Shown piece after piece: positions 13,660-25,786 of a stretch of 64,000 nt of DNA. Each line of letters starts with the position of its first letter. Within the stretch, counting starts at the first letter, position 1. The notes under the pieces are model-generated. The model was not told the origin of the DNA, did not search any database, and was given only the letters and a program-made list of their open reading frames with translations. The DNA lies in the NCBI RefSeq assembly GCF_014529535.1, contig NW_023503307.1, forward strand, positions 1,047,739 through 1,111,738. The letters run 5' to 3'. This stretch comes from Bradysia coprophila (Eukaryota; Arthropoda; Insecta; Diptera; Sciaridae). The position numbers were made by a program, and so were the translations under genes.

Positions 13660-13719
13660 TTTATTTCTTTTACTTTTCTCAAATCGATGTAAAATATTGC
13701 TTGGCCTAACTTCATCATT

Positions 13720-15786
13720 TCAGTTGTTTTCCTCCGACAACGATTGTAAAATGGCTATGTACGAACCTGCCGCACTTAAAATCTGTACGACAAAAATGCA
13801 ATTTCTTAATCAACTCACTGATGTGCTCTGTTCACTAACCGCATTGAATGTTTCAAGGTTGGCCACATAAAATCCTGATGACATTATAACACTCTTTTGT
13901 GACCTCATTAAGAAGAATGCAATTAATTGCCTTATCAATGGCGTCGCTTCGTACCAATTGCTATCATATATTGCTTCGGCAACTGCTAGGCTCTGTGAAA
14001 ATGCATTTGTTATGTATGAATGCATCCTACAGTCATCGTTTTACTTAGAAAATTGAAAAAAGAATTACTTCGGCTGTAAGTTGTGATCCTGCATGACAAT
14101 AGGTGAATAGTTGAAAACAAATTGCTGATAAAAATAAAACGAAAGTGGCCATCATAATCAGCTGCTGATTAGGCTGTTGAGAAAATGAATCAATTGTTTA
14201 GTCGATTAAACATGAGAGGGAAATGAAAACCAAAAATATTCCAAAACAACAGCGAAAATTTGATTAGATAGTCTTCACTTCGCTCATCCTTTTTTGTAAT
14301 GGTATTTTTCACCGACGAAAAGTGGAAATTACACAATAGTTATTTGTTTACTGAGGCAACAAAATAGGAAATTCTAACAGGAGCAAAGTTTTGCGGTCCA
14401 TTTTCCTATTTTCTTCCAAAGGTGAACACAACGTTTTTTATATGAGCGAGGGGTTTTTCTCCACAAAACCAATACATAAATTTGTTACACAATTTTTCTA
14501 AACAAAATGAAGGTAACAATTCGGGGGACAAAATTTGTCAAAAAACTAGTTGAGAAAATAGATATTTTATTCTCCGCACTGTCATCAGACAACGCGTCAA
14601 CAATATGTCACTTTCTTGTGGCCTTTTGAGTGAAAAAAAATAAGGTTTTCGCACATGTGCAAAATAATATTTTTGGTAGATCTGTCCAAGTACCATTGTA
14701 GTAGATACTTATCTGGTATCGGTGACAAGTGGCCGCAAAACGAAAAATGAGCACCAAAAAACCAACTTACCAATGTTAACTGAAATGCAATAACACACAA
14801 TTGAGCGGATGTAGTCAAAAATTGGGCGAACAATATCGTCGAATACATCTCTTCAAACTCTTCACAAATATTTAAGATTTTTTGATGCTGCTTGATTAAG
14901 CCGAAGAACTCTTCTGTAGCAACTCGGTTAGTAGTGTATCGTGCATTCCGCTTGATCATCAGTTGATCGAACTTGATGTTCCTAGCTTTCTTCTGAATGA
15001 TTTTAAAGTGTGAGCTAATGTTCAATGAACTGCCGTAAAACAAGCAGTCCACACCAACGGAACCGAATACGGCCAGACCCGTGCATTGAACAAACCATAA
15101 GTATGTAAGTTCATAGTTAGGCGATGCTGAGATGTCGTAAATGAATCTGTGCGACATTTATTAAATTGAAGTCGAATTGAAAGTTAAAAGTTGCTTAAAA
15201 TGGAAGAAAAAGTTACATCGAACGCATAGGCATAATCCATTCTGCTGCGCCAGTAGTAAAAAGATCATAGATTCCTTTAACAATAGGGAACAACAAATAC
15301 AGCACAGCAACAAGCATTGATGAAACGAGATAAACCAATGTTAAACGTTTGTCAATCGTGTTTCCCTCTTCCAAAATACGACGGTCACTCGTTGAACCTA
15401 AACAATCAAAAAAACATCGGAATATTTCCCAATCCATCACCTCGCATAATCTTACTTTTTCGCCACATATTGTCCAACTGTTCAATTATGCGATAAAATG
15501 TATCCTTCTTAAAATACAACGTCGCTATCTTCATTAATGACAACATACTTGTAAACTGAGTGCACAAAGCATCTGTGGCTAGTGGTATATCCGTCAAATT
15601 CTCAATAACGAAATGTGCTTCTGGTATAATGATAAATAAAATTGATGTCCAACTCAATAAAGAATACAATTTCAGGACTCGACTCTCATTCTTTTTAAAA
15701 CTGAACCCAATTAAGTGGAGACACAACCGTTGAGTCCGAAGAAATTCCATTTTTGTTGCGATTGATTTGTATGTTGGATTTATCAA
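13720..15786 (-). CDS. Odorant receptor, 7tm_6 family
   Basis: Six coding exons join in frame to 399 residues, the usual size of an insect OR: 15456-15786, 15217-15397, 14771-15146, 14069-14164, 13840-13992 and 13720-13782. An internal start at 15750 (MEFLRTQRLC) would give 387. Several hydrophobic segments are visible: SLLSWTSILFIIIPEAHFV, LVYLVSSMLVAVLYLLFPIV, and a SPNYELTYLWFVQCTGLAVF block that is typical just before TM4 of ORs. The C-terminal exons give the family signature YDSNWYEATPLIRQL, MRSQKSVIMSSGFY and LETFNAILSAAGSYIAILQSL. ORs form ligand-gated cation channels with Orco in antennal neurons. The ligand is unknown. The 604-nt intron between exons 3 and 4 contains a repeat (14335-14640) shared with 16.4 and 25.2 kb. 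An AATAAA lies at 13665-13660. Confidence 0.92.
14335..14640. repeat. Dispersed repeat copy inside an OR intron
   Basis: This copy shares recognisable blocks with 16395-16745 and 25195-25445. The shared order is GTTATTTGTTTAC, AAATAGGAAATTC, AACA-GAGCAAAG, a CTCCAC(A/G)AA block, an ACAATTTTTC-AAAC block, and a GTCATCA-AC-A-CGTCAA block near the end. No coding frame is conserved among copies. The element type is unknown. Confidence 0.6.
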
Positions 15787-16394
15787 TTCTAAGAGGGAAT
15801 AACTTCAGCTTTTATAGCCGACTTTCAATGGTCATTTGACTTTATGTCAATGCCAGTATTAATTATAGTTGACATTATTAAAGAGAATATTTTGCAATTG
15901 AAGCATTTAATGTCCAACTATAATCAATTATCGGACGAAGATATTCAAATATTTAATTGATTCCACGTCAATCATTCTCGACTTTGGTATATAATTTGAT
16001 TGTGTACATCAAAGGATTTCACTCATCATATCAATATCATGAATTCCATTAAATGAATATATCATTGAAAAGGATAATTTTTATTCGGTGGTTCAGATGA
16101 TACATTATTCGGAATATTTAATTTTCAATGCAATTTATGTTGCTGTGCACTGCATTTGCACACCTTTTAGGTGAAGTGTTGAAGGAATTTCGGTCGTTTT
16201 ATACATAGAGTTACTCTCGGTGGCATGGTTGCGCTGATGCTACGGCACTCAAAAAACACATGGACACCCAGCCATGTCTAAAAATGACATACTATCTCTC
16301 TTATTACAGGGTAAGTTTGACATTCACCTTCAGCTCAACGTAAAAATTTTATACTGTTCCCGCAACTCTCTCACTGAGGTAGATTGAAATAGTT
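15787..16394. other. Intergenic, upstream of the odorant receptor
   Basis: This is the promoter side of the odorant receptor gene. It is AT-rich with no coding signal. I see no clear TATA or initiator at a good distance from 15786. Confidence 0.35.
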
Positions 16395-16745
16395 TTGTTT
16401 ACCGATGGCAGAATATAGAAAAATCCAACAACAGCAAAGTTTTGCGACCAGAGTGAAATTTCCTTTTTTCTTCCAGAAATGACCACAACGCCTTTCATAT
16501 GTGCGAGGTGTGATTAACAGTTTTCCTCCACGAAACAAAGACATAAATTGTTTACACCATTTTTCAAAACAAAAACAAAGGTGACAGTACGATGGAGAAA
16601 ATGCTATTTTTCCCCTGTCAAAAGAAGAGAGGAGAAAATAGACACTTTCTCTTCTGAACTGTCATCAAACGAAACGTCAAGAAAACTTCATTTTCTCAAG
16701 GCTTTTTGGATTATAAAAATAATAATAAATAAAATGAAATAGAAG
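16395..16745. repeat. Second copy of the OR-intron repeat
   Basis: This copy aligns by eye with 14335-14640 over most of its length, in the same orientation. Shared blocks include CAGCAAAGTTTTGCG, TTTCCTTTTTTCTTCCA, ATGTGCGAGG, TTTTCCTCCACGAAAC, GGTGACA and GAACTGTCATCAAACG. A 64-codon frame within it is not shared with the other copies and is not a gene. Confidence 0.6.
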
Positions 16746-18246
16746 CGAAGCAGTAGCGAAGTTTTTATAAATTTGTGATTCTTTTATCTTTGGTCACGAG
16801 AATTTGGTGGTAAGATAAATTTTGTGGTTTTATGGCACTCAATATAGTCTGGAGTCGTTAGGAACTACTGGTGAAATTTATAGAGTTTTACAAGTAGAAA
16901 AAGCTCCATTATGCAAGGAATGATCTTTAGTATTAGATATGCATGTCGCAATATCCCTCTAGTATGTATCCCTCCTATCAAATAGCTCATAGCCTGAAAT
17001 AATCTTTAGCTGTAAGTATTACCTCATCTGATCCAAGTTCGAAAAAGAATCTTCTACTTTATTAGTTTAAACATGCATTTTGCTAATAATATCAACACAT
17101 AAAGAGCTCATCACTTATTTTTGTTGTCGCTATCGATAGTAGATAGTATAGGCGATAATACCTGTTCATACAATTTTCCATTTTGATTTCCACATTGATA
17201 ATGCACTAAGGAATGGGTTTCTCAAAACGTATGTAGGTATAATGTAAGAAATCGAAATATTGAATGCATTGTGAATAAATGTTCAATTTACAAGTTTAAA
17301 ACTAATCAGTTATAGACCTCTAATACATTTACCCAGAACTATTTTAAATACAGATGCGGGTTATCGTTTTTTGATAATGCTATCTCAAGGTTAGAGTTAC
17401 CATACAACGTTTTTTCTTCTTCTTCGAACCAAGTTTTGGCACATTCAATCTTTAGTTACAACAACGACTTATTTGTGGTGAGTTACAGCATTTGATTTAC
17501 ATTTTAGATTAGTCAAAAACAGCTCGTAACTGAAACATCTTCAGTACAAAACACATAGTTATACGTTGTGTAAGTTGTAGTTTAAATCGTCAGAATTTAC
17601 CTATCTTAAAAAAACGAAAATGCTGTAATGCAAATAATAACCTTCAATCAGTCGGCAAATATCTGTGATTTTATTTTGTACATACAGTCATTTGAAGTGC
17701 TCTATCAAAGAGGGAAACAAATCGCACGATTAACATTTTTTTTCAGAAATAATTGTATTTCTCACGTTCACATTATACTTAATGGGTATAACCACTATAC
17801 TTGTACTTGACACTTTCTTATATATTGACCTGATTTGTGTCTCACTGTGATGCATTTAGTGATAGTAGATTACTTGAGTCGACAGTAAATTGAATTGAAT
17901 TGCATTTATAATTTACATTTTCATAAAAAGAATTGATATATTCAACGCAGCCATTTATTTCTAGATCTTTATAACCTGAATATAGTTTAGAAGGGCAGAC
18001 GTTATGGTAATAATTATTATCATAGTAAAACCATTAAACATCCTCTACGTCTGCTACTATTTTTTTGGTTTTTGATATGAAAGTTTCATTTATTTTGCTA
18101 TGTAGACAGCAGTCCTTAAAAATTCACCTTTCTGTTGTGGTGGTTGTTATCAGATGAGATACCCTTCCTTTACCAATAGGAATTTAATGTTAGTAATAAC
18201 AATAGATGCCTCTCGAAGTATGCTTCGTTTCGAATGGACTCGGTGG
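16746..18246. other. Gene-free stretch with dispersed repeat remnants
   Basis: No gene is seen. From 16980 to 17340 it contains a copy of a dispersed repeat marked by (A)ATCTNCTACTT-ATTNGTT, ACATGCATTTTGCTAAT and GAGCTCATCA-TTATTTTTGTTGTCG. Related pieces lie at 19090-19370, 42350-42790 and 54720-54840. Confidence 0.45.
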
Positions 18247-18254
18247 ATGACTTG

Positions 18255-18595
18255 CAGTAAGGGGAACCAATAATAAAAAATCTGCCCCAACAACTCCAAT
18301 TTCACCATTCGCTTCTAAAAATTCTTAGAAATTCCATTCAATTCCAAATATTCAGTGCTTTCAAAAGTGCTAATATCAAAACTTAAATGCAAATGAAACA
18401 TTAAGAAATTAAATTGAAGCGGAATGAAAGTCAACGCAACATTCCTAAATATTCAATTTCATTTCCACTCGAAATTCCCAGATTTCCACAAAATTCACAT
18501 CGAAATTCCAATATTTGCATTTCATTGCAAAAATTCCACTAAATTGCAAAAATCAATTTCTTATTTCGAAAAATTCCACCGTGGTTACCCCTTCG
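18255..18595. mobile_element. 341-bp hAT-type MITE with repetitive interior
   Basis: An exact 8-bp direct repeat, ATGACTTG, flanks it at 18247-18254 and 18596-18603. The ends are imperfectly inverted: CAGTAAGGGGAACCA on the left and CGAAGGGGTAACCA reading inward from the right. The interior is rich in short ATTCCA, GAAATTCC and TTTCA units. The length and design resemble the element at 4811-5145, although the terminal sequence differs. It has no transposase. Confidence 0.7.
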
Positions 18596-18603
18596 ATGAC
18601 TTG

Positions 18604-19759
18604 CCTGAAGAGCACAAGTGCTAGCTGTTTACTTTACGCTCTTTCAACATTCTTAGGCATTGCTTTCGATAGGTAAATTTGTATTTTCGGGTAGAATGGC
18701 AATTTCAGACAATTTCAACAATACACATGAGACACATACACAACTTCTCATGCAAAAGGCCCAAATCACAAAAAAAATACGAAAATTCGGCTCCAAGGAG
18801 TGAAAATCTGTTTAGATGGTCCGGAGTGCAAAATTATTGGAAACGACTTTTTTAACATTAAGAACCAGGGTATCATTCAAATGCACGATTATGTTTATTT
18901 AGTGGAAAAACATATACTGTCATATGGTGTTTCTCTCGTGAAATTTAAAAAAAATATAGTCCGCATCATCTAAACACCTTTCGAACTCGAACTGAGTCAC
19001 CTTTTCCTCGTACGCGAAAATAAAACATTCACTCTCAACAAAATTCACCCTAAAACTCGACTTTTAAAATTTTTATCCTTAGTTGTTGGGCAAATAACTA
19101 TTAACCTGTTACAGACGGCAATCATATGACCACTATTATTAGCGGGACTATTACTTCCATCGACTACGCCTCGATTGGCAAATCTCACACAAGAAGTACC
19201 ATTTCCATCATTTGCCCCATTGATAAGTAACGTACTGTTAATCGGTTGATTTCAAATCTTGTACTTCACTTCAACATGCATTTTCCAATTTAAAGGACCA
19301 CATTACCAAGAGCTTATCATTATTTTTGTCGTCGTTATCGATGAATAGCCGTATATAACAGGTTAAATCAGGGAATGTGTATAATATTACCGCTCCAAAA
19401 TGAATTAAGTAACATGAAAAGATAACCGATTAAACGTTAATGAATGATTGACAACGGCAACGTAAGTTTGTGAAACGTTGCTGCATGTTTATGAATTATG
19501 TTGAGACAATACAACGAGTGTGTAATGAACTTTCATATCAAACTTGTTTTTAAATTTGTATGAAGTTGTCGCGCTTTTTCTTTTTTTTTTGAAAGCAACT
19601 TCCATTCAATCTCACCCATCTCACCATAGAACTTTTTTTTGTTTAAGTTTTGGTTTGTGTATGCGAATTATAGTTTGACATTTTGTTTTTCTTTATCACT
19701 TGTTGTTGTTCGGTTTCAAAGGTAAATCAGATCCCAATTACATCTACACATCCGGCACA
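18604..19759. other. Intergenic, upstream of guanine deaminase
   Basis: No gene is seen. A repeat remnant at about 19090-19370 has ACAGACGGCA at one end and AACAGGTTAAATC at the other, and is related to the copies at 17.0 and 42.4 kb. The bases just before 19760 are T-rich, which fits a 5' leader. Confidence 0.4.
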
Positions 19760-21463
19760 ATGTCTTCAACAAATCACGTATTTATTGGCTCCATAATCCA
19801 TTGGACATCTATGGATGAAATGGTTGTGTTAACCGATGGATTCGTAGCAGTTGAAAATGGAAAAGTAAATTTGTCAATCAAAGTTGATACGATCTAGCCG
19901 CTTTTAACAGAAAATTCCACCGTAGATCATTCAAGTCGGTAAAAGTGCTGATCTGCAGGCATGGAAGTCGACGGTCAATACGGATCTACCAGTTACCGAA
20001 CTAAAACGACATCAATTTCTCATTCCCGGCTTTATCGATTGCCACATTCATGCATCACAAGTCCCCAACATTGGACTTGGTTTGAATATGCCGTTGTTAG
20101 AATGGCTAGACGCTTATACATTCCCGTTGGAGTCTAAATACGGAAATGAGGCATTCGCTGCCGATGTCTACGAAAAAGTCGTCGTAAGTGTATGTCCGAT
20201 AGGTACTTAGAATTCTATAACTAAAATAGAAATTTATTATTGTTCATAGAGGAGGACCCTACACTCCGGAACGACAACTGCCTGCTACTTTGCAACCAAT
20301 CATGCAAATGGCTCATTTGTATTAGCCCAAAAGGTATTAAGTCATGGACAAAGAGCTTTCGTGGGAAAGGTATCGTCGAATTGTTCCTGTCCAGACTACT
20401 ATGTGTTTGTATCCGATTCGAACCGTTTCTTTTGTCAATTTTTTCTTACTTCAATTTTCCAAAAAAAAAAACAGGGAGACGACCGAAGGTTCCATCAAAG
20501 GAAATACTGAATTTGTGGACCAGGTGCTTTCGTTGAATGTAATTTTTTCAGTTTTCATTTCTTGCAACAAATTCCGATGAACCCCTTCAATCGTCGTCAA
20601 TTCTTTGCAGAGTGACTTGGTTAAACCGGTAATAACACCCAGATTCGCAGTCACGTGTGATAAGGAATTAATGAGCGAATTGTCGAAGCTAGCTGACAAA
20701 CATAATCTATTGATCCAGACGCACATATCGGAAAATGTGGGCGAAATTGAATTTGTAGAACAACGTTTCCAGCAGTCCTATACCAACGTCTACAAATCAT
20801 GCGGCCTGCTATCATCCAAGGTAAGCCAATTAATTAAATTATATTCTATCAAGAAAAGCCATATTTGAACTTCGTTAACAGTGCATCCTAGCTCATGCAG
20901 TACATTTAAGTGATGACGAAGTATCTGTGCTGAGTTCTTGTAATACATCAATCGCCCACTGTCCAGCGTCGAATACAAACCTAGGTTCTGGTCTGTGCGA
21001 TGTCAAACGACTAATAAATGCTGGCATTAAAGTCGGATTAGGTACCGACATTTCCGGTGGAAATGAAGTGTCCATTTTGAACGCATGCCGGGATGCATTG
21101 GCCGTATCGCAACATTTAAAGATTATAAAAACCCAAGACATCAAAGGAACAGGAAAAATGACACCGTCTAGTGGGGTGCAACCATATGTACCATTAGATT
21201 ACAAACAAGTGACATACCTAGCAACGTTGGGTGGAGCAAAAGCTCTATTTTTGGACGATATAACTGGAAATTTCGAGGTCGGGAAGCGATTTGACGCACT
21301 TCTCATTGATACCGCTTCCGATCCTATCGATACGTTTGACGTGAATCAATCGGAAACTGGCGAAGCGTATTTGCTGAAATGTTTGCAAAAATTCATATAC
21401 TGCGGGGATGATCGGAACATCGTCAAGGTGTTTGTGGACGGTAAGCAAGTGAAACATGTTTGA
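19760..21463 (+). CDS. Guanine deaminase
   Basis: Six coding exons encode 457 residues: 19760-19864, 19926-20183, 20250-20404, 20475-20538, 20611-20820 and 20882-21463. Human guanine deaminase has 454. The enzyme is a zinc amidohydrolase that converts guanine to xanthine and ammonia in purine salvage and breakdown. The metal ligands are visible: His75 and His77 in PGFIDCHIHASQ, His232 in IQTHISEN, His269 in ILAHAVHL and Asp320 in GLGTDISGG. The block PDYYVETTEGSIK is formed only if exon 3 ends after the GT of a Val codon at 20404, so that join is well supported. The C-terminal ATLGGAKALFLDD and GNFEVGKRFDALLID blocks are intact. I start at the ATG at 19760 because its product matches the usual N-terminus. 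An AATAAA lies at 21508-21513. The gene converges on LRRC40 with 183 nt between stop codons. Confidence 0.93.
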
Positions 21464-21507
21464 TGTTTTTGTATCGTCGAAATCGGGACCGTCATGTTGT
21501 TTGAAGC

Positions 21508-21513
21508 AATAAA
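21508..21513 (+). terminator. Poly(A) signal of guanine deaminase
   Basis: AATAAA lies 45 nt after the stop codon. The opposing LRRC40 transcript has its own AATAAA at 21616-21611, so the two 3' ends almost touch. Confidence 0.65.
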
Positions 21514-21646
21514 GGAAAAAAAGGACGAAAATGGTGTGGACAAATTTTTAGATAATTTTGGTAGAGATATACGAACAGAATACGCACCCCATCAACGGAA
21601 AATATTAAATTTTATTAGTCTGAAACAACAAAAGCATCGATCTCTT

Positions 21647-24533
21647 TCACTGGGGTATTCGGTCTCTTAAGTAGGACATGATTGAATCCGTTCCCTTTTC
21701 CAGTATCTGCTGCCGAGGTTGACGAAATTTGTTGCCACCGATTTCGAGGACCCTGAAAATTATTAAGAATTTTAGGCTACGAGCCACGCATACCAACTAC
21801 CGATCAGCTTACAGTATTTTCTTCAACAATCCCAATTCCGGCGGCACATGATCAATATTGTTGTTAGCCAAATCTAACGTTGCAAGTTTGGGTACAGCGG
21901 CAAGACCAGTGGCACTAACATCAATTTTTTCAATTTTATTATCTCTGGCCAGCAAAATTTCAAGTGAACGAAGTTCGTACACGCAATCAGGTATCTTAGT
22001 GAGTCTTGAAAGAATCGATACGAAAATTTAAATTGGAAAACGGTCTCTCCAAACGGGAGTCGAAATCAAAGTACTTATTGTATGATATGTTTAGTTCGCG
22101 CAAAGTGTCGAGTAAACCAAACTCTTTCGGTAAATCGGATATGGAATTATTGGCCACATTACAGTAGGATATTCTCGTAAATTGTGACATAAATGTCGGA
22201 ACGGATGATATGCAGTTGTTGCTCATATCGATCTCTGACAGAAAAGCTTCCAAGTAGGAGAGTCTGAGGAGGAAAGAATCGTCTTGTTAAATTAATGCTC
22301 CAAATCACAAATATCTACAGACTCACCCATCAGGGAACGAAGGTAATTTATTTTTGCTCAGGTCAACTTTATCGATCGATTCTTCTTGGGCGGTCAAAAA
22401 CACAGAATCAGGAATATCTTTCAAGTCCTTTCCACTAATGGCCAGTGATCTGGCTTTTCTCATTTGGAACCTGCATTTTTTTGGATGAAATCAGATGACA
22501 TTCGATCAAAATGTTGCCGTGAACAACAAACATACCTGTCCGGAAAGGTCTTATTTTCCGCTCCTATTGTCGGCACACTACTTTTCACTTCATCGGCATG
22601 TTCTTCCTGCGAAAAACGATCGCGTAGAAGTTTGAGTATTCGTATCGTTCCGCCCTGAATGATGTCTCGTCGAATCGATCTAATAGGATTACCATCCAGC
22701 TGTAGACTTACTAAGTGGGATAGTGTTGATAATGAGCTGGGAAGGCTGTGAAGAAAAAAGAAACCGTGTCAGACTTGCGAGGCCAATTAGTCATCAACAA
22801 ATACGAGAGAAATGAAACTTTGTCATCCATCTCTATCAGAAAACGATTTTAGTTCACCTGTTAATTGAATTGTTCGACAAATCCAATCGCATTATACTTT
22901 GTAGGTACGCAATTTCGCTGCACAATTTCTCAATTTTGTTATCTCTCAGATCCAACACCTTTAACTGAGGAAGGTTTTGACAGAAATCGGGTGGAATTTC
23001 CTAAAAAAAAACAGCAAATTTCAGGTGCTGTCCATAAACTTCTTTCAGGTAAAGCACGAGCCAAAAGTTGTTCTTTAGAATCCTTCTTTGCTAATCGCTC
23101 ATCTGGGGATACAGATTTACCCGATCAGCTTTTCTCTTTAAATTTTTACTCTAGACTCGAGACCCCTTGAAGAGCTGACAGATTAAAAGATGTCCCCACT
23201 GATGCTGCCAATTTACCTTTATAAAATTATTGGAAATGTGAATTTCCTTCAAAGACTCACATCCATTACAAACGGGTAGTTCAACAATGTCGTTGTGTTG
23301 CGCGTAAAGAAATTCCAATTTTCTTAATTCCCCCATTTGCGAAGGCAATTGTTCCAAGTCGTTGTTCATAACATCAAGTGTATTTAACCCTGCCGAGAAG
23401 AAAATGTTTAGGAATGAAAACAGCAGCACTCACGCAAATCAAGGCAGAGTAAAATGCTAACGATCGATTGATTTTTTAAACGAAAATTAGAAAACCGGTT
23501 TAGCTGGCGAATTCATATTGTTTTAGCTGTATTGTCCAATCAAAGTTATATGACGCAGACATTTTATCACATCAGACGATCAGATAAACTGAACTATCTA
23601 ATCATTGAGAGCAACAACAACAACAAAAAATGAGATTCGCAATTTCATCGAAACGATTAATTGGTTTGAACTTACTTCGTATGTTAACAATGTCATCCGG
23701 TAGCGTTTTTAATTTGTTGTGAGACAATGACAGCTTACTGATTCTCACTAAAAATCCGATTCCCTCGGGTATCGACGTTAATTCGTTATGCGATAAATCC
23801 TGTGATAAAAAGGTTTTGATAAATCTTTTGGATTTCAACTTAATATTGGTTGTCCTGTCCTCACCAGCTCTTCCAACATCAATAGATTATTCAATTCGGG
23901 CTCCATTTCTGAAAATTGATTATGCGACATAGTGAGTTTTCGTAGATCAACCAAATCGAAAAAGGCTTTCGGTAGTTTTGTTAGTTTGTTGTGACTCAGA
24001 TTGATTTTAATCAACTTTCGCAACTGGCCTATTTCATTCGGTAAGGACTGCAGCGCATTGTCTCGAAGCTGAAATTTTGTTTAAAATTTGGGGCATTGAA
24101 ACGAACCTATTCAATATCGTGCCGTGCACTTACATTTAATATTTCGAGATCCTGTAAGCATCCGATTTCAGTGCTGATCGACGTTATCACATTCGAACTC
24201 AAATCCAGATTGCTCAAAGTTTTCTGATTCCACCATTCATTCTCTTCACTTTTGTCCTCTTTTGCAAAGTTTACATCCAAATCCTCCTTGTCTGGTTCGT
24301 TAATATGCCAGACTTTCGGTGGAACTGCGGACAATAGAATCTCGTTATGATAAAGATCATTTTTGCAAGAATTTTCGTTGTGACATTATCTAACCGGAAG
24401 CTAGTGCTCGGCCAGACAAATTCAGACATCCAGATTTACGGGCAATTTTTATCATCCCTTTGGAGAGTTGACCTTCATCCTCCTTTTTGTTTTGTAAATG
24501 AAACACTGGATTCAAATTCTTCTTTCGATTCAT
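21647..24533 (-). CDS. LRRC40: Leucine-rich repeat-containing protein 40
   Basis: Eleven coding exons close in frame to 604 residues, almost the length of human LRRC40 (602): 24395-24533, 24134-24324, 23865-24068, 23676-23799, 23217-23389, 22858-23000, 22536-22745, 22327-22470, 22075-22263, 21813-22004 and 21647-21752. The N-terminus has the family start ARKSGCLNLSGRALASVP. A long ladder of 22-24 residue leucine-rich repeats follows, such as LIKINLSHNKLTKLPKAF and ISKLSLSHNKLKTLP. A linker near residues 370-400 holds QEEHADEVKSSVPTIG. A second repeat block follows, and the C-terminus ends QQILEKGTDSIMSYLRDRIP, which is the conserved LRRC40 tail. The cellular role of the family is poorly known. 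I see no break. A minus-strand AATAAA lies at 21616-21611. Confidence 0.94.
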
Positions 24534-25194
24534 CGTTCAGAACGTATCTATTAGTGTGGATCGATAAATTTTTTTAATTACAACCGATTGTGATTAGTAA
24601 AACAATCGAATTTAGTTTATAATGTTGTGGCTGTTGATGTCAAAACAAACCCCACAGTTTTAAAACAAATACACTGACATTATTAATTCAGCTGAATTAC
24701 ATTGTCACTATTCCATTCAGCACATTCCGCACATTCATTAAATAGTTTCGGGAGCCACCGTTTAAAATTCATTGATTTATTTGTATAGCAAGACGGTATA
24801 CCATTTCAAACGTCTTATTAAGAGTTGTGTTTGTTCCAGTAGATTTATCAGACCATCACTATCTCGTAAAAAGTGGATAAACCATTTTTATCTCCATTAA
24901 GAATCTATTAATTTAGCATTCTAGAGTGTAAACAAGATTCAACACGAATTAATGAACAAAACTAACTCCCACCTTATGGGTGGGTCAGGTCCCTTGACGG
25001 ATGAAGTTATCAAAAAACGTTGAATTATTCTTTTAATTTTACTTCAAGGCTCCATTTTCTAAATTAGGACCATAAAATATATAAGCCTAAACGCGCTGGA
25101 ATGAGTTAAAAACGACTGAAAACAGTCGAAGGCATAGATTAGGAGATACTACCGCAGAAAGTGAGCCAAATAGTTGATATTTTTACCACACTGT
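24534..25194. other. Intergenic with repeat remnants
   Basis: No gene is seen. At 24968-25002 the block CCCACCTTATGGGTGGGTCA with CCCTTGAC recurs as CCCACCACTTGGGTGGGTCA with CCCTTGAC at 48280-48315, so it is a dispersed repeat. The block near 25085-25130 (TAAACGCG, AATGAGTTAAAAACG) recurs near 26132-26160. Confidence 0.45.
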
Positions 25195-25445
25195 GAAACG
25201 GAAATGGTTATTTGTTTACCAAGTGGAGAAAATAGGAAATTCCAACAAGAGCGAAAGATTGCTCGAGTTGGAATTTCGTATTTCTCCACGAGTTGAATAC
25301 ACAATTTTTCAAAACCAAAACAATGCTCGTGAGAAAAACGAAACATTTCCTCACCTGAATTGTAATAAGAAAAAGCGTCAACAAAACACAATCTTCTCAA
25401 TGCATTTAATTGAAGAAAATAAGGTTATTCACCACGCACTACTGA
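25195..25445. repeat. Third copy of the OR-intron repeat
   Basis: This copy shares with 14335-14640 and 16395-16745 the order GGTTATTTGTTTACC, AAATAGGAAATTCCAACA, TTTCTCCACGAGTTGAATACAC, CAATTTTTCAAAACC, a CCTGAATTGT block and a GCGTCAACAAAA block. It lies directly before a broken non-LTR element. Confidence 0.55.
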
Positions 25446-25454
25446 AAATTTCTA

Positions 25455-25770
25455 TATTTTGCCTACCGATGTGTACTCTGTCGAGACTCTGTCGTGGCGA
25501 AGGCTAAATCTGTGCGCCTTTTTCGTGCACGATCTTCTCAACGGTCGTATTGATGCTACCGACCTTGCTTTGAAGTTCGTCGTTAACCAACCTTCCAGGT
25601 CCCTCCGTTTTCATGAGTTTTTGCACGTTCCGACTCACCGCACGTTTTACGGCTTTTTCGAACCCCAATAGGTCCACCTATCGCCGTTTGATCGAGTCTC
25701 TGTCAATTGATTGTGAACTAAAATTCGCTGTTGGCTCATAAGTTTTCTGATACCATAGCCGTGTAGTTGG
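25455..25770 (+). mobile_element. Non-LTR retrotransposon remnant, C-terminal tail of reverse transcriptase
   Basis: The translation around 25459-25671 reads HDLLNGRIDATDLALKF, then NQPSRSLRFHEFLHVPTHRT and YGFFEP. This is the C-terminal tail that follows the reverse transcriptase in Jockey/CR1-like elements. A one-base frameshift at about 25665 moves the frame, after which RSTYRRLIESLSIDCELKF continues to a stop near 25740. The upstream polymerase domain is absent, so this is a 5'-truncated, dead copy. The clade is not certain. Confidence 0.65.
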
Positions 25771-25786
25771 ATGAAGTATTGCTAAG

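Noticed and set aside
19700-19759. Upstream extension of guanine deaminase
   Set aside because: The frame is open but has no ATG; the ATG at 19760 gives the usual N-terminus.
20334-20345. GT at 20334 as the end of a guanine deaminase exon
   Set aside because: Reading straight through gives the family block AQKVLSHGQRAFVGK; no acceptor is close enough for a real intron.
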